Notes: generated by a model not told the origin, from the letters alone. 64,000 bases of DNA from Olleya sp. Hel_I_94 (GCF_007827365.1 NZ_VISI01000002.1:1555001-1619000); one strand, 5' to 3'. Shown: positions 51,893-63,475, numbered from the stretch's first letter. Numbers and translations are program-made.

Positions 51893-52399
51893 ATGAAACC
51901 ACTTAAATATATTTTATTACTAACCATTATTGCAACCGTTTTTGGTTGTGGTGCATATTCATTTACAGGTGTACAAGACCTAGGAGATGCTAAAACGTTT
52001 CAGGTTAATTATTTTCAAAACAACGCACCTTTGGTAGAGCCAGGATTAGAAAGAGATTTTACCATAGCTTTACAAGACTTAATACTAAATCAAACCAGTT
52101 TAAGCCTAGTTAACTCAAATGGAGATTTAGTGTACGAAGGCGAAATTACAGAATATCGTATTTCTCCAACTACTGCAACAGCAAACAGTACCGCAGCACA
52201 AAACAGATTAACTATTGGTGTAAATGTTAGATATTATAATAAAAAAGATGACGAAAACGATTTTGAAAAAAAATTCTCTTTTTACTATGATTATACAGGT
52301 AGCGAGCTATTGTCAGGCGCAATCAAAACCACTGCTTTTGAAGAAATTTTTGAACGTCTAACACAAGATATATTTAACGCATCACTTGCTAATTGGTAA
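51893..52399 (+). CDS. lptE: LPS assembly lipoprotein LptE
   Basis: This 168-residue lipoprotein has a signal with lipobox (ATVFGCGAYSFTG; Cys at about residue 19). The GCGAYSFTGV opening and the following NAPLVEPGLERDFTIALQDLILNQTSL match the Bacteroidota LptE family, the plug of the LptD translocon in the outer membrane. It lies between the sigma54 activator and a TPR gene in the run ending at secG. Confidence 0.88.
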   Translation: MKPLKYILLLTIIATVFGCGAYSFTGVQDLGDAKTFQVNYFQNNAPLVEPGLERDFTIALQDLILNQTSLSLVNSNGDLVYEGEITEYRISPTTATANSTAAQNRLTIGVNVRYYNKKDDENDFEKKFSFYYDYTGSELLSGAIKTTAFEEIFERLTQDIFNASLANW

Positions 52400-52403
52400 A
52401 CAA

Positions 52404-53324
52404 ATGACTAGCCAAGAATTATCCAAAATACTTCAACAGCCTCAGCTAATAAATACGGATCAAACAGACCTGCTTGATAGTATTATTAAAGAGTTTCCGT
52501 ATTTTCAATCGGCTAGAGCCATTTACCTTAAAGGTTTAAAAAACAAAGAAAGTTTTAAATACAATCAAGCGTTAAAAACTACAGCTGCTTACACCACAGA
52601 CCGAAGTATTTTATTTGACTTTATTACCTCTGAGACTTTTAATCAAAATGAAGTTTCAGAATACATAAAACACAATTTAGACTACATCAATAGCATAGAA
52701 GTCGTTACAGAAGATATTTCTGCAAGCAATATAACAAGCCATGACGCTGCGCTTAATCAACATATTGAAGACGCTAGACATACTATAAATCCAGAATTAT
52801 TTCAGCCAAAAACTGAAAACAATAATTTTGAAGACAGTAATTTAGACACCGTCAAAACTAATAACGATACTGAAAAAGCAGAAGCTATCCTTAAAATAGG
52901 AACGCCTCTACAATTTGAAAAATCAGAAACACATAGTTTTAACGAATGGTTAAATTTAGCGCAATACAAGCCCATTGAAAGAGAAACAGTTGATAAAAAA
53001 ACAACTACTGCTACCGCTGAAACAGAAAAGAGTAATGATATAAATGAAATTGAGCGTGCTAAAAAGTTTGAGTTAATTGATAAGTTTATTACTAAAAACC
53101 CAAAGTTAGAAGCAAAAAAATCAAACATTACAAACCACAATATAGCTAAAGAACAAATGATTCAACCAGAGTCATTAATGACCGAAACTTTAGCACGTAT
53201 TTATGTGGAACAAAAAAACTATAAAAAAGCGATTCAATCTTATAAAATTTTAAGTTTGAAATATCCAGAAAAAAGTGGTTTCTTTGCAGACCAAATTAAA
53301 GCAATAGAAAAATTACAAGAATAA
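52404..53324 (+). CDS. TPR-containing protein of unknown function
   Basis: This protein of about 306 residues has helical N- and C-terminal parts. The C-terminus has a tetratricopeptide-like unit (ETLARIYVEQKNYKKAIQSYKILSLKYPEKSGFFADQI), and the middle is polar and probably unstructured (about residues 110-220). ATG 52404 follows the lptE stop by 4 bases; an upstream in-frame ATG would overlap lptE. I recall the same gene between lptE and secG in other flavobacteria, suggesting an envelope-linked role. Confidence 0.75.
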   Translation: MTSQELSKILQQPQLINTDQTDLLDSIIKEFPYFQSARAIYLKGLKNKESFKYNQALKTTAAYTTDRSILFDFITSETFNQNEVSEYIKHNLDYINSIEVVTEDISASNITSHDAALNQHIEDARHTINPELFQPKTENNNFEDSNLDTVKTNNDTEKAEAILKIGTPLQFEKSETHSFNEWLNLAQYKPIERETVDKKTTTATAETEKSNDINEIERAKKFELIDKFITKNPKLEAKKSNITNHNIAKEQMIQPESLMTETLARIYVEQKNYKKAIQSYKILSLKYPEKSGFFADQIKAIEKLQE

Positions 53325-53337
53325 ATAACATATTATA

Positions 53338-53694
53338 ATGAGCACATTTGCAATCTTTTTAGTCCTAATCGTGATAGTAGCATTTCTACTAGTAGTCGTA
53401 ATAATGGTACAAAACCCTAAAGGTGGAGGATTATCTTCTTCTTTTGGAGGTGGTGGAACACAACAATTAGGTGGTGTCAAAAAAACAACAGACTTTTTAG
53501 ACAAAAGTACTTGGACATTAGCAACTATCTTATTAGCATTAATCTTAGCTTCTAGCTTAGGTATTGATAGAAATGGAACTGCTGGAGAATCTAAAATTTT
53601 AGAAAGTGACAATATAGAGTTACCAACACCTACTACTCCTGCTCCAACTGCAGACGAAGCAACAAAAGAAATTACACCTGAAGCTGGAGAATAA
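53338..53694 (+). CDS. secG: Preprotein translocase subunit SecG
   Basis: This 118-residue protein has two membrane helices (about residues 1-22 and 57-77) enclosing MVQNPKGGGLSSSFGGGG, the SecG loop, then GGVKKTTDFLDKSTW. The acidic, Pro/Thr-rich C-terminal tail is typical of Bacteroidota. It helps the SecYEG channel. It is the last gene of the miaB run, followed by a strong terminator. Confidence 0.95.
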   Translation: MSTFAIFLVLIVIVAFLLVVVIMVQNPKGGGLSSSFGGGGTQQLGGVKKTTDFLDKSTWTLATILLALILASSLGIDRNGTAGESKILESDNIELPTPTTPAPTADEATKEITPEAGE

Positions 53695-53720
53695 TCCTTT
53701 TTCAAAAATATACTTTAAAA

Positions 53721-53748
53721 TGCCAACTTAATCAGTTGGCATTTTTTG
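53721..53748 (+). terminator. Terminator after secG
   Basis: TGCCAACT-TAATC-AGTTGGCA stem followed by TTTTTT, 26 bases after the stop. Confidence 0.9.
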
Positions 53749-53777
53749 TTTCTGCAAGTTTGTCAGTTGTCTTCTAT

Positions 53778-53792
53778 TGGCACATTTTTAGC
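53778..53792 (+). promoter_or_regulatory. Sigma54-type (-24/-12) promoter of groESL
   Basis: TGGCAC-ATTTT-TAGC keeps the invariant GG-N10-GC spacing of sigma54 promoters (GG at 53779-53780, GC at 53791-53792), differing from TTGC by one base. Transcription would start near 53803, giving a 34-base leader for groES. No better -33/-7 pair is visible in the gap. Confidence 0.65.
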
Positions 53793-53836
53793 TTATTATT
53801 AACCACAAATATTCTAATTAATTAAACATATATATT

Positions 53837-54115
53837 ATGAGTAAATTAAACATTAAACCACTTGCAGACCGTGTGCTAGTTGAAGCACTTCCTGCGGAAA
53901 CACAAACAGCTTCTGGTTTATACATACCAGACACAGCTCAAGAAAAACAACATAAAGGAACTATCGTTGCTATTGGAAACGGTAAAAAAGACGAACCTTT
54001 AACGGTTAAAGTTGGAGATACAGTACTTTATGGAAAATATTCAGGATCTGAAATCAAATTAGACGGAAAAGAGTATTTAATGATGCGTGAAGAAGACATT
54101 ATGGCTATTATCTAA
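53837..54115 (+). CDS. groES: Co-chaperonin GroES
   Basis: This 92-residue protein has the GroES beta-barrel, starting [20 protein letters not shown] with the mobile loop ([13 protein letters not shown]), then [12 protein letters not shown]. It caps the GroEL ring. It is followed by groEL after 117 bases of AT-rich spacer. Confidence 0.98.
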   Translation: MSKLNIKPLADRVLVEALPAETQTASGLYIPDTAQEKQHKGTIVAIGNGKKDEPLTVKVGDTVLYGKYSGSEIKLDGKEYLMMREEDIMAII

Positions 54116-54220
54116 TATGGCTTACAATTTAGGACAAAGCGTTCTAAAAAGTTTTCAAAACAAAATTATTACAATTAATCAATCTTATAGTTCATAGATA
54201 ATTCTTCAAACTGTAAGTAA

Positions 54221-55864
<1,644 letters not shown>

Positions 55865-55893
55865 TACATTCTAAACCTATTATTAAAATACAA

Positions 55894-55926
55894 AAAAAGC
55901 CTCAACAAATGTTGAGGCTTTTTTAT
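55894..55926. terminator. Bidirectional terminator between groEL and the LamG gene
   Basis: AAGCCTCAAC-AAAT-GTTGAGGCTT, with an A run before and a T run after, serves both converging genes. Confidence 0.9.
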
Positions 55927-55941
55927 ATATTTAAATCTAAA

Positions 55942-58900
55942 TTAGTTAATCGTAACTTTTTTAGATAATGTTCTTCCATCTTTTAAAGTAACATCTACAA
56001 TGTAAACTCCAGTACTTAAGTTACTAAGTTTAACTCCTGAGCTTACTTGGTTTGCATTTACGTTAGTCATTTTCATTACGTTTTGACCTAGCATATTAAT
56101 TAAATTTAAGCTTTTTACATCCTGACTCAAACCTTTAATATGTAGTTGGCTTAGATTATTATTAACAAAAATTGAAATATCGTTAGCAGCTTCAAAGTCT
56201 TCGTTTGATAAAGATTCACCTGAATTAAATACAATTTTAAAACGTGTAGCATCTTCTCCAGCTGTCGCACTAAAGTTATAATCTCCTGTTCTTAAATCAT
56301 GATATACACCTTCTAAAGTATCATATAAATAGATTACTTGATCATCATCAATATTTTCTGCCTCAGTCATTCTAATAGAATAAGTTACAGTTGCATCACT
56401 ATTTAAAACTAATGCTACTTCTTTATCAGATTGAATTGTAGAATATGCTTGAATAGCATATTTTTCGTTATTTAAAGTAGACAATAAATCATTTGCAAAA
56501 AAATCATTTGCTTTAGCGTCATATCCGTAATCAAAAACATCATCTCCAGTATTATTCCCAAATCCTAAAACTAATTCTCTAATTAAATGATTAGATGTTT
56601 CAAATTCTAATCTCATAATTTGCATTTCTGAAGCATCATTATTTTGCGTTGTATTTGAGCTAGATCTTAAAAATTGAGATTCACCAGAAACTTCCGTTTT
56701 AAACACACGTTGATCATTGTTAAATTCTACATTTCCACTTCCTACAATTTCAGCCATAAAACCCTGAGCAACTGGAATGTAACGTTTTGGAGTTTTAGTT
56801 CCGCTTTGCACACCTGTATCTGCACCATCTAAACCTACAAATTGATATGCTTTAACTCCTGTTAATTTATTTAAAATAGCATAACCGCCTTCATATTGAT
56901 TTAAAACGTGGCTATTACCAGCCCATTGTTCCCAAAGGTAGACTGCTCCATTAATTAAACCCTCATTATCATCTATAAAAGCATTTGCATCAATAGCAGA
57001 TGGATAAGGATTACCCAATAAATACTGTGTTTTAGAGATACCTCCTACAGATCCAGGTCCACCTGCATCATTTACACTAATTAAAATATCTCCATTATTT
57101 GGTTTTCCTTCGAAAAAATATTCAAAATCAGTAGTCCCTACTCCTGTTCCTTTTTGTGAATAACCTACTCCTGCTTCAATACCAGAGTTTTCATCCAATG
57201 GAGCCCATTGATAATAATTAAATCCGTTTTTATAAGTATATAACCAATACGTACTTAAAGTTGCGGGAGTAGTAACAGGAGGTGTATAACCTGTAGTAAA
57301 CTGTATTGCTCCATTAGCATCACTTAACATATTTAAAGAGAAGTCTGTATTATTAGCCACTGTACTTTGTGCGCCTACAGGAGAGCTCCAATAGTTATAT
57401 CTGTAAACATTATTAGTTCCTTGCTGACGTCTTATTATCTTACCCGAACTTGTAACCTTTAATTCACTTAATCTAGTTTGTACTAACTGAGATTCATTTT
57501 TCAAATTTAAAACTCCATTTAGCTCTAAATACCAAGTGTTTTTAATTTCATTATCACCATTAACAACAAGTGTTTTATTATTGTCTATAATTAAACCTAA
57601 ATGTGTGTGTGACGCATTTGTAGTCACTCGGTTTTTAATATTAACTATTGACCAATCTTTATTTGGTAAGTTTTCAATATCCCAAACATCACCATGCAAC
57701 CAAGTGCTTTCATTTGTCCAAGCTCCATTACTTGAAGACTGATAAGGCATAGGTGCAGTTTGCTCTTGTACTGTTGTGATATTATTTAATTTTAAATGAC
57801 GTGATGCATTAGATTCGTCATAAGCCAAACCATTAACAATATTTGTCATTGGATAATATGCTTCTAATGCAGCCCATTGTATTGGTGCTGACGTTGTAAA
57901 ATCAATAATATCTTTTTCAATAATTGCTCCTTGTATTGTTCCAGAGTTATTTTCAATTTCTTGATAAACCATACTCTGTAGTTGATCTGTAGTTAACGCT
58001 TTTTTAAAGACTCTAACCTCATCAATATTACCATCTAAATGTCCAAAACCTGCTGGACTAGTATTGGTTGGATACCTTCCTACTGTAAAAGGTCTACTTG
58101 AATAAATATGAGAGGTTCCATTAAAATTTTTAGTTAGTAATTCTGAATTTAACAATGGATCTGTTTCAGTACCAACTAACTCACCATTGACGTATAGTTT
58201 AACAGAATTTGTTGATGCATCAAAAACACCTGCAATATGATACCATAAATCACTTTCAATTTTTAAATTAAGTGAAGGGTCAGGTAATGCTGTAAAACTT
58301 GTATCTGGATAATTATCTGATGCAGTAACTTGATCCTGAGTATACACAAGAAATCCTGGCACTCTACCATTACTTATGTATAAACGCATATTTTCTTGTC
58401 CTACTATGCTAAATAGGTTAGGTAACGCAGTATTATTCCCTTCAATTTTAACCCAAGCCATCATTGTAGCTTCTGTCCAATTACTAATAAAATTAGGCGC
58501 ATCTAAATAATCATCGACACCATCAAAATCTATGGTATTAGATCCAATAATAGCCGTATTGCTATCTCTATAATCTAAATCACCTCCTGTTGCTGCATCA
58601 TTATCAAAATCTCCAAAAGAAGACACAAGATTTGGAATATCTCCTGTAGTCACTTCGTCATTAGAGTCGTAACCTACAGTTACAAAATCAAAATTATTAT
58701 CTAAACCATCTTTATCAGTATCAATGTTAGATAATGAGCTAGCCTGACCGTTTTCGTTAATATCTAAAATTCCGTCATTATCAGTATCTGTATCTAAATA
58801 ATCTGGTAAATCTGTCCCATCTGTATTTACAGGTGTAAATCCAGAACCATAATTATTATACATACCATTATTAGCACCACTAGTATTTACAACTCCACTT

Positions 58901-59895
58901 GGAGCTATATATCCTGAAGTTGACTGTGCTTCAACATTGTCAGGAATACCATCATTATCAACATCAATATCAAATTGTGGTTGACATAAAAAACTATAAG
59001 CCAAACTATCTAATCCATGAGGATCATGTGTTCCTGCTGCTAAACCACCGGAAACTGCAATATGCTTTATTGCAACATGACTAACAGGCTCATGCGTTAC
59101 AAATCCTATTGTATTTTCTATATTTTGACCAGCTAAAACAGATCCTCTAAAAGTACCGTTAGCATCATATAGATTAATATTTCCTGTAGCATCATCTCCA
59201 AAGTAAGCATTGCTAAAATATGCAATTAAGTTTCCATCTGCATAAACTTCATAATTCATTACTGCAGTATCTGTATTAGTATCGTATATATCAACAAAAT
59301 CAAAACTAAAAGATGCTACAGCTTCTGTGAAATTAATATTTACTGTATAGTAATCTCCAGTTTGAGAGCCTACTTCTGGTTTTACGTATAATCCATTAGA
59401 AGGCCCACTACCTGAGGTAGCACTCCCAAGTGTTGTCGTTCTGAATTCATTTATTTCATATAACCTATAAAGATAATTATGTTCAAAATCTAACGTACCA
59501 TTTGCAAATGTCCCTAAAGTAGTTGTAGCTGTACCTGCTGTAGTTTGCGTAAAAGAATAATCCGAAGCGCCATTTAAAACTGTTAAAGGCTGACCTCTAT
59601 CATACACTTCTTTTTGAAAACCAGACTCTTGGTAACCTAAACCATTTGCATTGGCTCCAATTGTGTAGACTTGAATATTATTTAATTCCCAAGAAATTTT
59701 ATCACCTTGTGCATTAGCAGCTCCAGAAATAGCAGGACACTCTACAGTATCTCTAATCCCATCGTTATCGTCATCGACATCTAATCGATCAACAATACCG
59801 TCACTATCAAAATCTGATTCTTGCGCTTGGGCTGTAAAAGACAAAAATAACATCGCACACATAAGCGCACTGAAAAACAAAGTAGTTTTCTTCAT
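55942..59895 (-). CDS. Large type IX-secreted protein with LamG and thrombospondin-3-type repeats
   Basis: This 1,317-residue protein has a signal peptide (cleavage near FTAQAQ). Calcium-binding DxDxDG repeats follow the signal (DFDSDGIVDRLDVDDDNDGI) and recur later (DVDNDGIPDNVEAQ, DTDNDGILDIN). A LamG/concanavalin-like domain spans about residues 455-640 (TIDFDGVDDYLDAPN … VGRYPTN), then beta-rich modules follow. The C-terminal type A sorting domain (LINMLGQNVMKMTNVNANQ … TGVYIVDVTLKDGRTLSKKV) directs export through the type IX system encoded at 39.5-44 kb. It is probably a cell-surface adhesin or glycan-binding protein. Confidence 0.9.
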   Translation of the reverse strand: MKKTTLFFSALMCAMLFLSFTAQAQESDFDSDGIVDRLDVDDDNDGIRDTVECPAISGAANAQGDKISWELNNIQVYTIGANANGLGYQESGFQKEVYDRGQPLTVLNGASDYSFTQTTAGTATTTLGTFANGTLDFEHNYLYRLYEINEFRTTTLGSATSGSGPSNGLYVKPEVGSQTGDYYTVNINFTEAVASFSFDFVDIYDTNTDTAVMNYEVYADGNLIAYFSNAYFGDDATGNINLYDANGTFRGSVLAGQNIENTIGFVTHEPVSHVAIKHIAVSGGLAAGTHDPHGLDSLAYSFLCQPQFDIDVDNDGIPDNVEAQSTSGYIAPSGVVNTSGANNGMYNNYGSGFTPVNTDGTDLPDYLDTDTDNDGILDINENGQASSLSNIDTDKDGLDNNFDFVTVGYDSNDEVTTGDIPNLVSSFGDFDNDAATGGDLDYRDSNTAIIGSNTIDFDGVDDYLDAPNFISNWTEATMMAWVKIEGNNTALPNLFSIVGQENMRLYISNGRVPGFLVYTQDQVTASDNYPDTSFTALPDPSLNLKIESDLWYHIAGVFDASTNSVKLYVNGELVGTETDPLLNSELLTKNFNGTSHIYSSRPFTVGRYPTNTSPAGFGHLDGNIDEVRVFKKALTTDQLQSMVYQEIENNSGTIQGAIIEKDIIDFTTSAPIQWAALEAYYPMTNIVNGLAYDESNASRHLKLNNITTVQEQTAPMPYQSSSNGAWTNESTWLHGDVWDIENLPNKDWSIVNIKNRVTTNASHTHLGLIIDNNKTLVVNGDNEIKNTWYLELNGVLNLKNESQLVQTRLSELKVTSSGKIIRRQQGTNNVYRYNYWSSPVGAQSTVANNTDFSLNMLSDANGAIQFTTGYTPPVTTPATLSTYWLYTYKNGFNYYQWAPLDENSGIEAGVGYSQKGTGVGTTDFEYFFEGKPNNGDILISVNDAGGPGSVGGISKTQYLLGNPYPSAIDANAFIDDNEGLINGAVYLWEQWAGNSHVLNQYEGGYAILNKLTGVKAYQFVGLDGADTGVQSGTKTPKRYIPVAQGFMAEIVGSGNVEFNNDQRVFKTEVSGESQFLRSSSNTTQNNDASEMQIMRLEFETSNHLIRELVLGFGNNTGDDVFDYGYDAKANDFFANDLLSTLNNEKYAIQAYSTIQSDKEVALVLNSDATVTYSIRMTEAENIDDDQVIYLYDTLEGVYHDLRTGDYNFSATAGEDATRFKIVFNSGESLSNEDFEAANDISIFVNNNLSQLHIKGLSQDVKSLNLINMLGQNVMKMTNVNANQVSSGVKLSNLSTGVYIVDVTLKDGRTLSKKVTIN

Positions 59896-59956
59896 AGGTT
59901 AAGATTTTTAATTTGAGGGATATATCATCACTCGGGCAAAGTAAATGATATTGAAG

Positions 59957-59986
59957 CAAAAGTAGGTTTACAGACTTAGACTGAAA
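59957..59986 (-). promoter_or_regulatory. Candidate promoter of the LamG gene
   Basis: On the minus strand TTTC (59983-59986) precedes TACTTTTG (59957-59964) by 18 bases. The -7 box matches TAnnTTTG and lies 61 bases before the ATG. The rest of 59896-60093 shows no gene. Confidence 0.45.
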
Positions 59987-60093
59987 CCATTTAATCGCCA
60001 AAAGACACCTATAACCGACCAAATGTAAGAAAATGATTATTTTAACGACAAAAAGCTTTGACTTTAAACACATTAGAATGTTACAGCATTAAA

Positions 60094-60522
60094 CTATCGA
60101 CGTAGTTTATTGTAATAAAAAGCAGGAAATAGCAATAAAAGAATAACTGGTTGTATTAAAAAACGACGAAGGTTAAAAAAGATATAATAGTTTTCTTGTT
60201 TTGGATCTAAAACAAAATACAAATAACACATTATCAAGACTATAAACGACACTAAATAAATTATACCTGAAAATGTTATCAAACTTTTTTCTTTAAAAAA
60301 AGCATATAATATAAGTAACGAAATTATTGTATTTAAAAAATATCTAAACGAGGTATTAACCACTAACTTAAACACTTCTTGTCTTGGAGAATCCATATAT
60401 AAATAATCGTTATGAAAAAACAATAAATAGGGATCATAAAACAACTCGTTTTCAAACCACCTTATTAATGCCAAAAGGATAAATAAAAAAGCTACTATAC
60501 CATATTTATACCATTTTTTCAT
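60094..60522 (-). CDS. Exosortase F system-associated membrane protein
   Basis: This 142-residue protein has four hydrophobic segments (about residues 7-20, 55-72, 80-105 and 118-136). The spacing and the FENELFYDPYLLFFHNDYL loop after the first helix fit the small protein that accompanies XrtF. It directly follows the exosortase gene with no gap, and the two are surely co-transcribed. Its exact role is not known. Confidence 0.8.
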   Translation of the reverse strand: MKKWYKYGIVAFLFILLALIRWFENELFYDPYLLFFHNDYLYMDSPRQEVFKLVVNTSFRYFLNTIISLLILYAFFKEKSLITFSGIIYLVSFIVLIMCYLYFVLDPKQENYYIFFNLRRFLIQPVILLLLFPAFYYNKLRR

Positions 60523-61065
60523 CTACTTATTGATATTGGAAAACCGATTAACCCAAAACATCCAAAGTAAAAAAACCATTCCATAAATTATAGCAGGAAA
60601 AATAACTGTATGCAACTCTTCCTTACGCCAGGGATAATGGTATAATCCAATAGACAATATAACGATGCGTAAAAGATTAACTACATACAATAAGACACTA
60701 CCTGATAATAAATATAAAACTGTTGTTTTAATTTTTCCTGAAAAAGCAACAATAAAAGAAACAAATAGAATAATTATACTCATACCATTGCAACCCTCTA
60801 TAACCCTAGCCAAATACTTACCTTCTAGTATTAATTTCATCGATGGTTCATTTGGATGCGGAATAACTTGTGTCGAATATCCAAAATTTTCTAGTAAGTT
60901 TTTAGATTGATTAGCGACCAAATTAGTAATGTAATCGGGATAATACAGACTACCTTTTGAGGCGTCTAAATAAAAGTTATACGCCAGAGACAAAAATCCG
61001 TATACCAACAAAAAAGTAAGTATAAACTTGATTACTAGTCGATATTTTACAATTAAATCTTTCAA
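60523..61065 (-). CDS. xrtF: Exosortase family protein XrtF
   Basis: This 180-residue multi-pass membrane protein belongs to the exosortase/archaeosortase group. The presumed catalytic residues are visible in order: Cys in VIEGCNGMSIIILF (about residue 93), Arg in NLLRIVILSIGLYHY (about 133), and His in ELHTVIFPAIIYG (about 152). Exosortases process surface proteins with a C-terminal anchor signal. The target of the F type is not apparent in this window. It is divergent from the GAF gene. Confidence 0.85.
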   Translation of the reverse strand: MKDLIVKYRLVIKFILTFLLVYGFLSLAYNFYLDASKGSLYYPDYITNLVANQSKNLLENFGYSTQVIPHPNEPSMKLILEGKYLARVIEGCNGMSIIILFVSFIVAFSGKIKTTVLYLLSGSVLLYVVNLLRIVILSIGLYHYPWRKEELHTVIFPAIIYGMVFLLWMFWVNRFSNINK

Positions 61066-61144
61066 TAAAAAAGAATAAATTTTAAGTTTTTATAATGGTT
61101 AAAATTACGTCTTTTTAAATACTTTTACCAAAATTTTCAAATAA

Positions 61145-61600
61145 ATGGCTTTCGAAACTTTAAAACCTCAGATTGAAACTATTGTTTCCAATACAAATAA
61201 CACTAGAGACGAAAAATTATTACAAATTTGCCAACTTCTAGATGATAACGTATCCTATTATAATTGGGTAGGTTTTTATTTTAAAAATGGAGATAAAAAC
61301 GAGCTTAAACTAGGACCATACGTTGGCGCACCAACAGACCATACCATTATCCCTTTTGGAAAAGGTATTTGTGGTCAAGTCGCAGTTAGTAATCAAAATT
61401 TTGTAGTACCTGATGTTGCAGCACAAGATAATTACATTGCTTGTAGTATAACTGTTAAAGCAGAAATTGTTGTTCCTATTTTTGTAAATGGAGAAAATAT
61501 AGGACAGATAGACATCGACTCCAACACACCTGATCCTTTTACAGAAGCTGACGAGCGCTTTTTAGAGTTTGTTTGTAGTAAAGTTTCAGAAATACTTTAG
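61145..61600 (+). CDS. GAF-domain protein, free-methionine-(R)-sulfoxide-reductase-like
   Basis: This 151-residue GAF domain matches the fRMsr pattern: NWVGFYF near residue 39, IPFGKGICGQVA with one catalytic-type Cys, DNYIACSITVKAEIVVPI with the second, and IGQIDIDSNTPDPFTEADERFL. The third Cys of some fRMsr enzymes is a Thr here. It probably reduces free Met-R-sulfoxide. It is a single gene followed by a strong hairpin. Confidence 0.75.
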   Translation: MAFETLKPQIETIVSNTNNTRDEKLLQICQLLDDNVSYYNWVGFYFKNGDKNELKLGPYVGAPTDHTIIPFGKGICGQVAVSNQNFVVPDVAAQDNYIACSITVKAEIVVPIFVNGENIGQIDIDSNTPDPFTEADERFLEFVCSKVSEIL

Positions 61601-61616
61601 ATGTTAATAACTACTT

Positions 61617-61655
61617 GTTTTAGTTGAAAAACCACTCAAGTTTTTCAACTAAAAC
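61617..61655 (+). terminator. Perfect 16-bp inverted repeat after the GAF gene
   Basis: GTTTTAGTTGAAAAAC-CACTCAA-GTTTTTCAACTAAAAC lies 16 bases after the stop and before a T-rich stretch. It probably stops transcription. Confidence 0.65.
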
Positions 61656-61669
61656 AATTTCCTTTTACC

Positions 61670-61677
61670 TAAATTTG
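61670..61677 (+). promoter_or_regulatory. Candidate -7 box of purH
   Basis: TAAATTTG fits TAnnTTTG and lies 22 bases before the purH ATG. The -33 element is not clear. Confidence 0.35.
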
Positions 61678-61699
61678 CTTGCTTATTAACACAACTATA

Positions 61700-63229
61700 A
61701 TGAGCAACAAAACAATTAAATCTGCATTAATCTCAGTATTTAGCAAAGATGGATTAGAACCTATCGTTAAAGAGCTAAATAAACAAGGGGTAACCATCTA
61801 CTCTACTGGTGGAACCGAAACTTTTATTAAAAATCTTGGTATTGACGTCGTTCCTGTAGAGGATGTGACATCATACCCTTCTATTTTAGGTGGTCGCGTA
61901 AAGACATTACATCCTAAAGTATTTGGAGGAATTTTAAATAGACAAAACCATGATGGTGATGTTAAAGAAATGAAAGACTTTGACATACCACAAATAGATG
62001 TCGTAATTGTAGATTTATATCCTTTTGAAAAAACAGTAGCTTCTGGTGCTTCTAACCAAGATATTATCGAAAAAATTGATATTGGAGGGATTTCTTTAAT
62101 TCGTGCTGCTGCTAAAAACTATGCAGACGTCATTTGTGTATCTTCTGTAGACGATTATGCTGAATTTTTAGAATTGATTACTGAGAAAAAAGGAGATTTA
62201 TCTGAAGCTGACAGAAAAGCATTTGCTGCCAAAGCATTTAACGTGTCATCGCATTACGACTCTGCAATATTTAACTACTTTAATGTAGACCAAACTATTC
62301 CTGCTTTAAAATTAAGTGAAACAAACGGTAAAGTCTTACGTTACGGAGAAAACCCACACCAAAAAGGATTTTTTTACGGAAACTTTGATGCACTTTTTAC
62401 ACAACTACATGGTAAAGAGTTAAGTTACAATAACCTTTTAGACGTAGATGCTGCAGTAAATTTAATTCAAGAATTTAAAGGTGAACAACCTACGTTTGCA
62501 GTTTTAAAACACAATAATGCTTGTGGATTTGCACAACGTGACACAGTATTAAATGCGTATCTAGATGCATTAGCTGGTGATCCAGTATCTGCATTTGGTG
62601 GTGTTTTAATAAGTAATACTGAAATTGATGAGGCTTGTGCTTCAGAGATTCATAAATTATTTTGTGAAGTTGTAATTGCACCTTCTTTTACTGCAGAAGC
62701 TGAAGCAATTTTAAAAGGTAAGAAAAACAGAATCTTGCTTGTTTTAAAAGACACTGATTTTGCTCCAACAACGGTTAGAACTTGTCTAAACGGAGTTTTA
62801 GTACAAGATAAAAATAATAAAACGGACCAAATTGAAGATTTAACTTATGTAACAAATAGCAAACCTTCTAGCGATGCTATTGATGATTTAATTTTTGCCT
62901 CAAAAATATGTAAGCACACTAAATCAAATACTATTGTTTTAGTAAAAAACAGACAATTATGTGCTAGCGGAACTGGTCAAACTAGTCGTGTAGATGCTTT
63001 AAATCAAGCCATACATAAAGCTATGTCTTTTAACTTTGATTTAAAAGATAGCGTCATGGCTAGTGATGCGTTTTTTCCGTTTCCGGATTGTGTAGAAATA
63101 GCTGGTAACGCAGGAATCACTAGTGTAATCCAACCTGGAGGATCTATCAAAGATCAATTAAGCATTGATTATTGTAATGAAAATAATATTGCAATGGTTA
63201 TGACTGGTACACGTCATTTTAAACATTAA
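61700..63229 (+). CDS. purH: Bifunctional AICAR formyltransferase / IMP cyclohydrolase
   Basis: This enzyme of 509 residues catalyses the last two steps of purine synthesis. The N-terminal MGS-like cyclohydrolase domain has IYSTGGTETFIKNLG and LGGRVKTLHPKVFGGIL. The C-terminal transformylase domain has LRYGENPHQKGFFYG, the KHNNACG catalytic Lys-His motif, and a closing VMTGTRHFKH. ATG 61700 gives the family's start (MSNKTIKSALISVFSKDGLE); the ATG at 61679 adds seven residues. It is followed by a strong terminator. Confidence 0.97.
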   Translation: MSNKTIKSALISVFSKDGLEPIVKELNKQGVTIYSTGGTETFIKNLGIDVVPVEDVTSYPSILGGRVKTLHPKVFGGILNRQNHDGDVKEMKDFDIPQIDVVIVDLYPFEKTVASGASNQDIIEKIDIGGISLIRAAAKNYADVICVSSVDDYAEFLELITEKKGDLSEADRKAFAAKAFNVSSHYDSAIFNYFNVDQTIPALKLSETNGKVLRYGENPHQKGFFYGNFDALFTQLHGKELSYNNLLDVDAAVNLIQEFKGEQPTFAVLKHNNACGFAQRDTVLNAYLDALAGDPVSAFGGVLISNTEIDEACASEIHKLFCEVVIAPSFTAEAEAILKGKKNRILLVLKDTDFAPTTVRTCLNGVLVQDKNNKTDQIEDLTYVTNSKPSSDAIDDLIFASKICKHTKSNTIVLVKNRQLCASGTGQTSRVDALNQAIHKAMSFNFDLKDSVMASDAFFPFPDCVEIAGNAGITSVIQPGGSIKDQLSIDYCNENNIAMVMTGTRHFKH

Positions 63230-63267
63230 TTAGTTTTATTTTAAAACGAAAGTATATCAAATATCTA

Positions 63268-63300
63268 AAAGCTTCAGTTTAAACACTGAAGCTTTTTTTT
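63268..63300 (+). terminator. Terminator after purH
   Basis: AAAGCTTCAGT-TTAAAC-ACTGAAGCTTT followed by a long T run. The rest of the gap to 63475 shows no gene. Confidence 0.9.
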
Positions 63301-63475
63301 ATACCATTTGGCTCAATTTCCGCGAAAGCGTTAAACGTCCAAAACTTGTTTTTTATCGTATCTTCTAATTGTGTGACAATTAATAAAATTTGTAAGGTAT
63401 TAAATCCTTATATTACCATACTTTTATTACTTTTACTGCATCTTTTTAATAACGCCTTATAATTACAAATAACAC

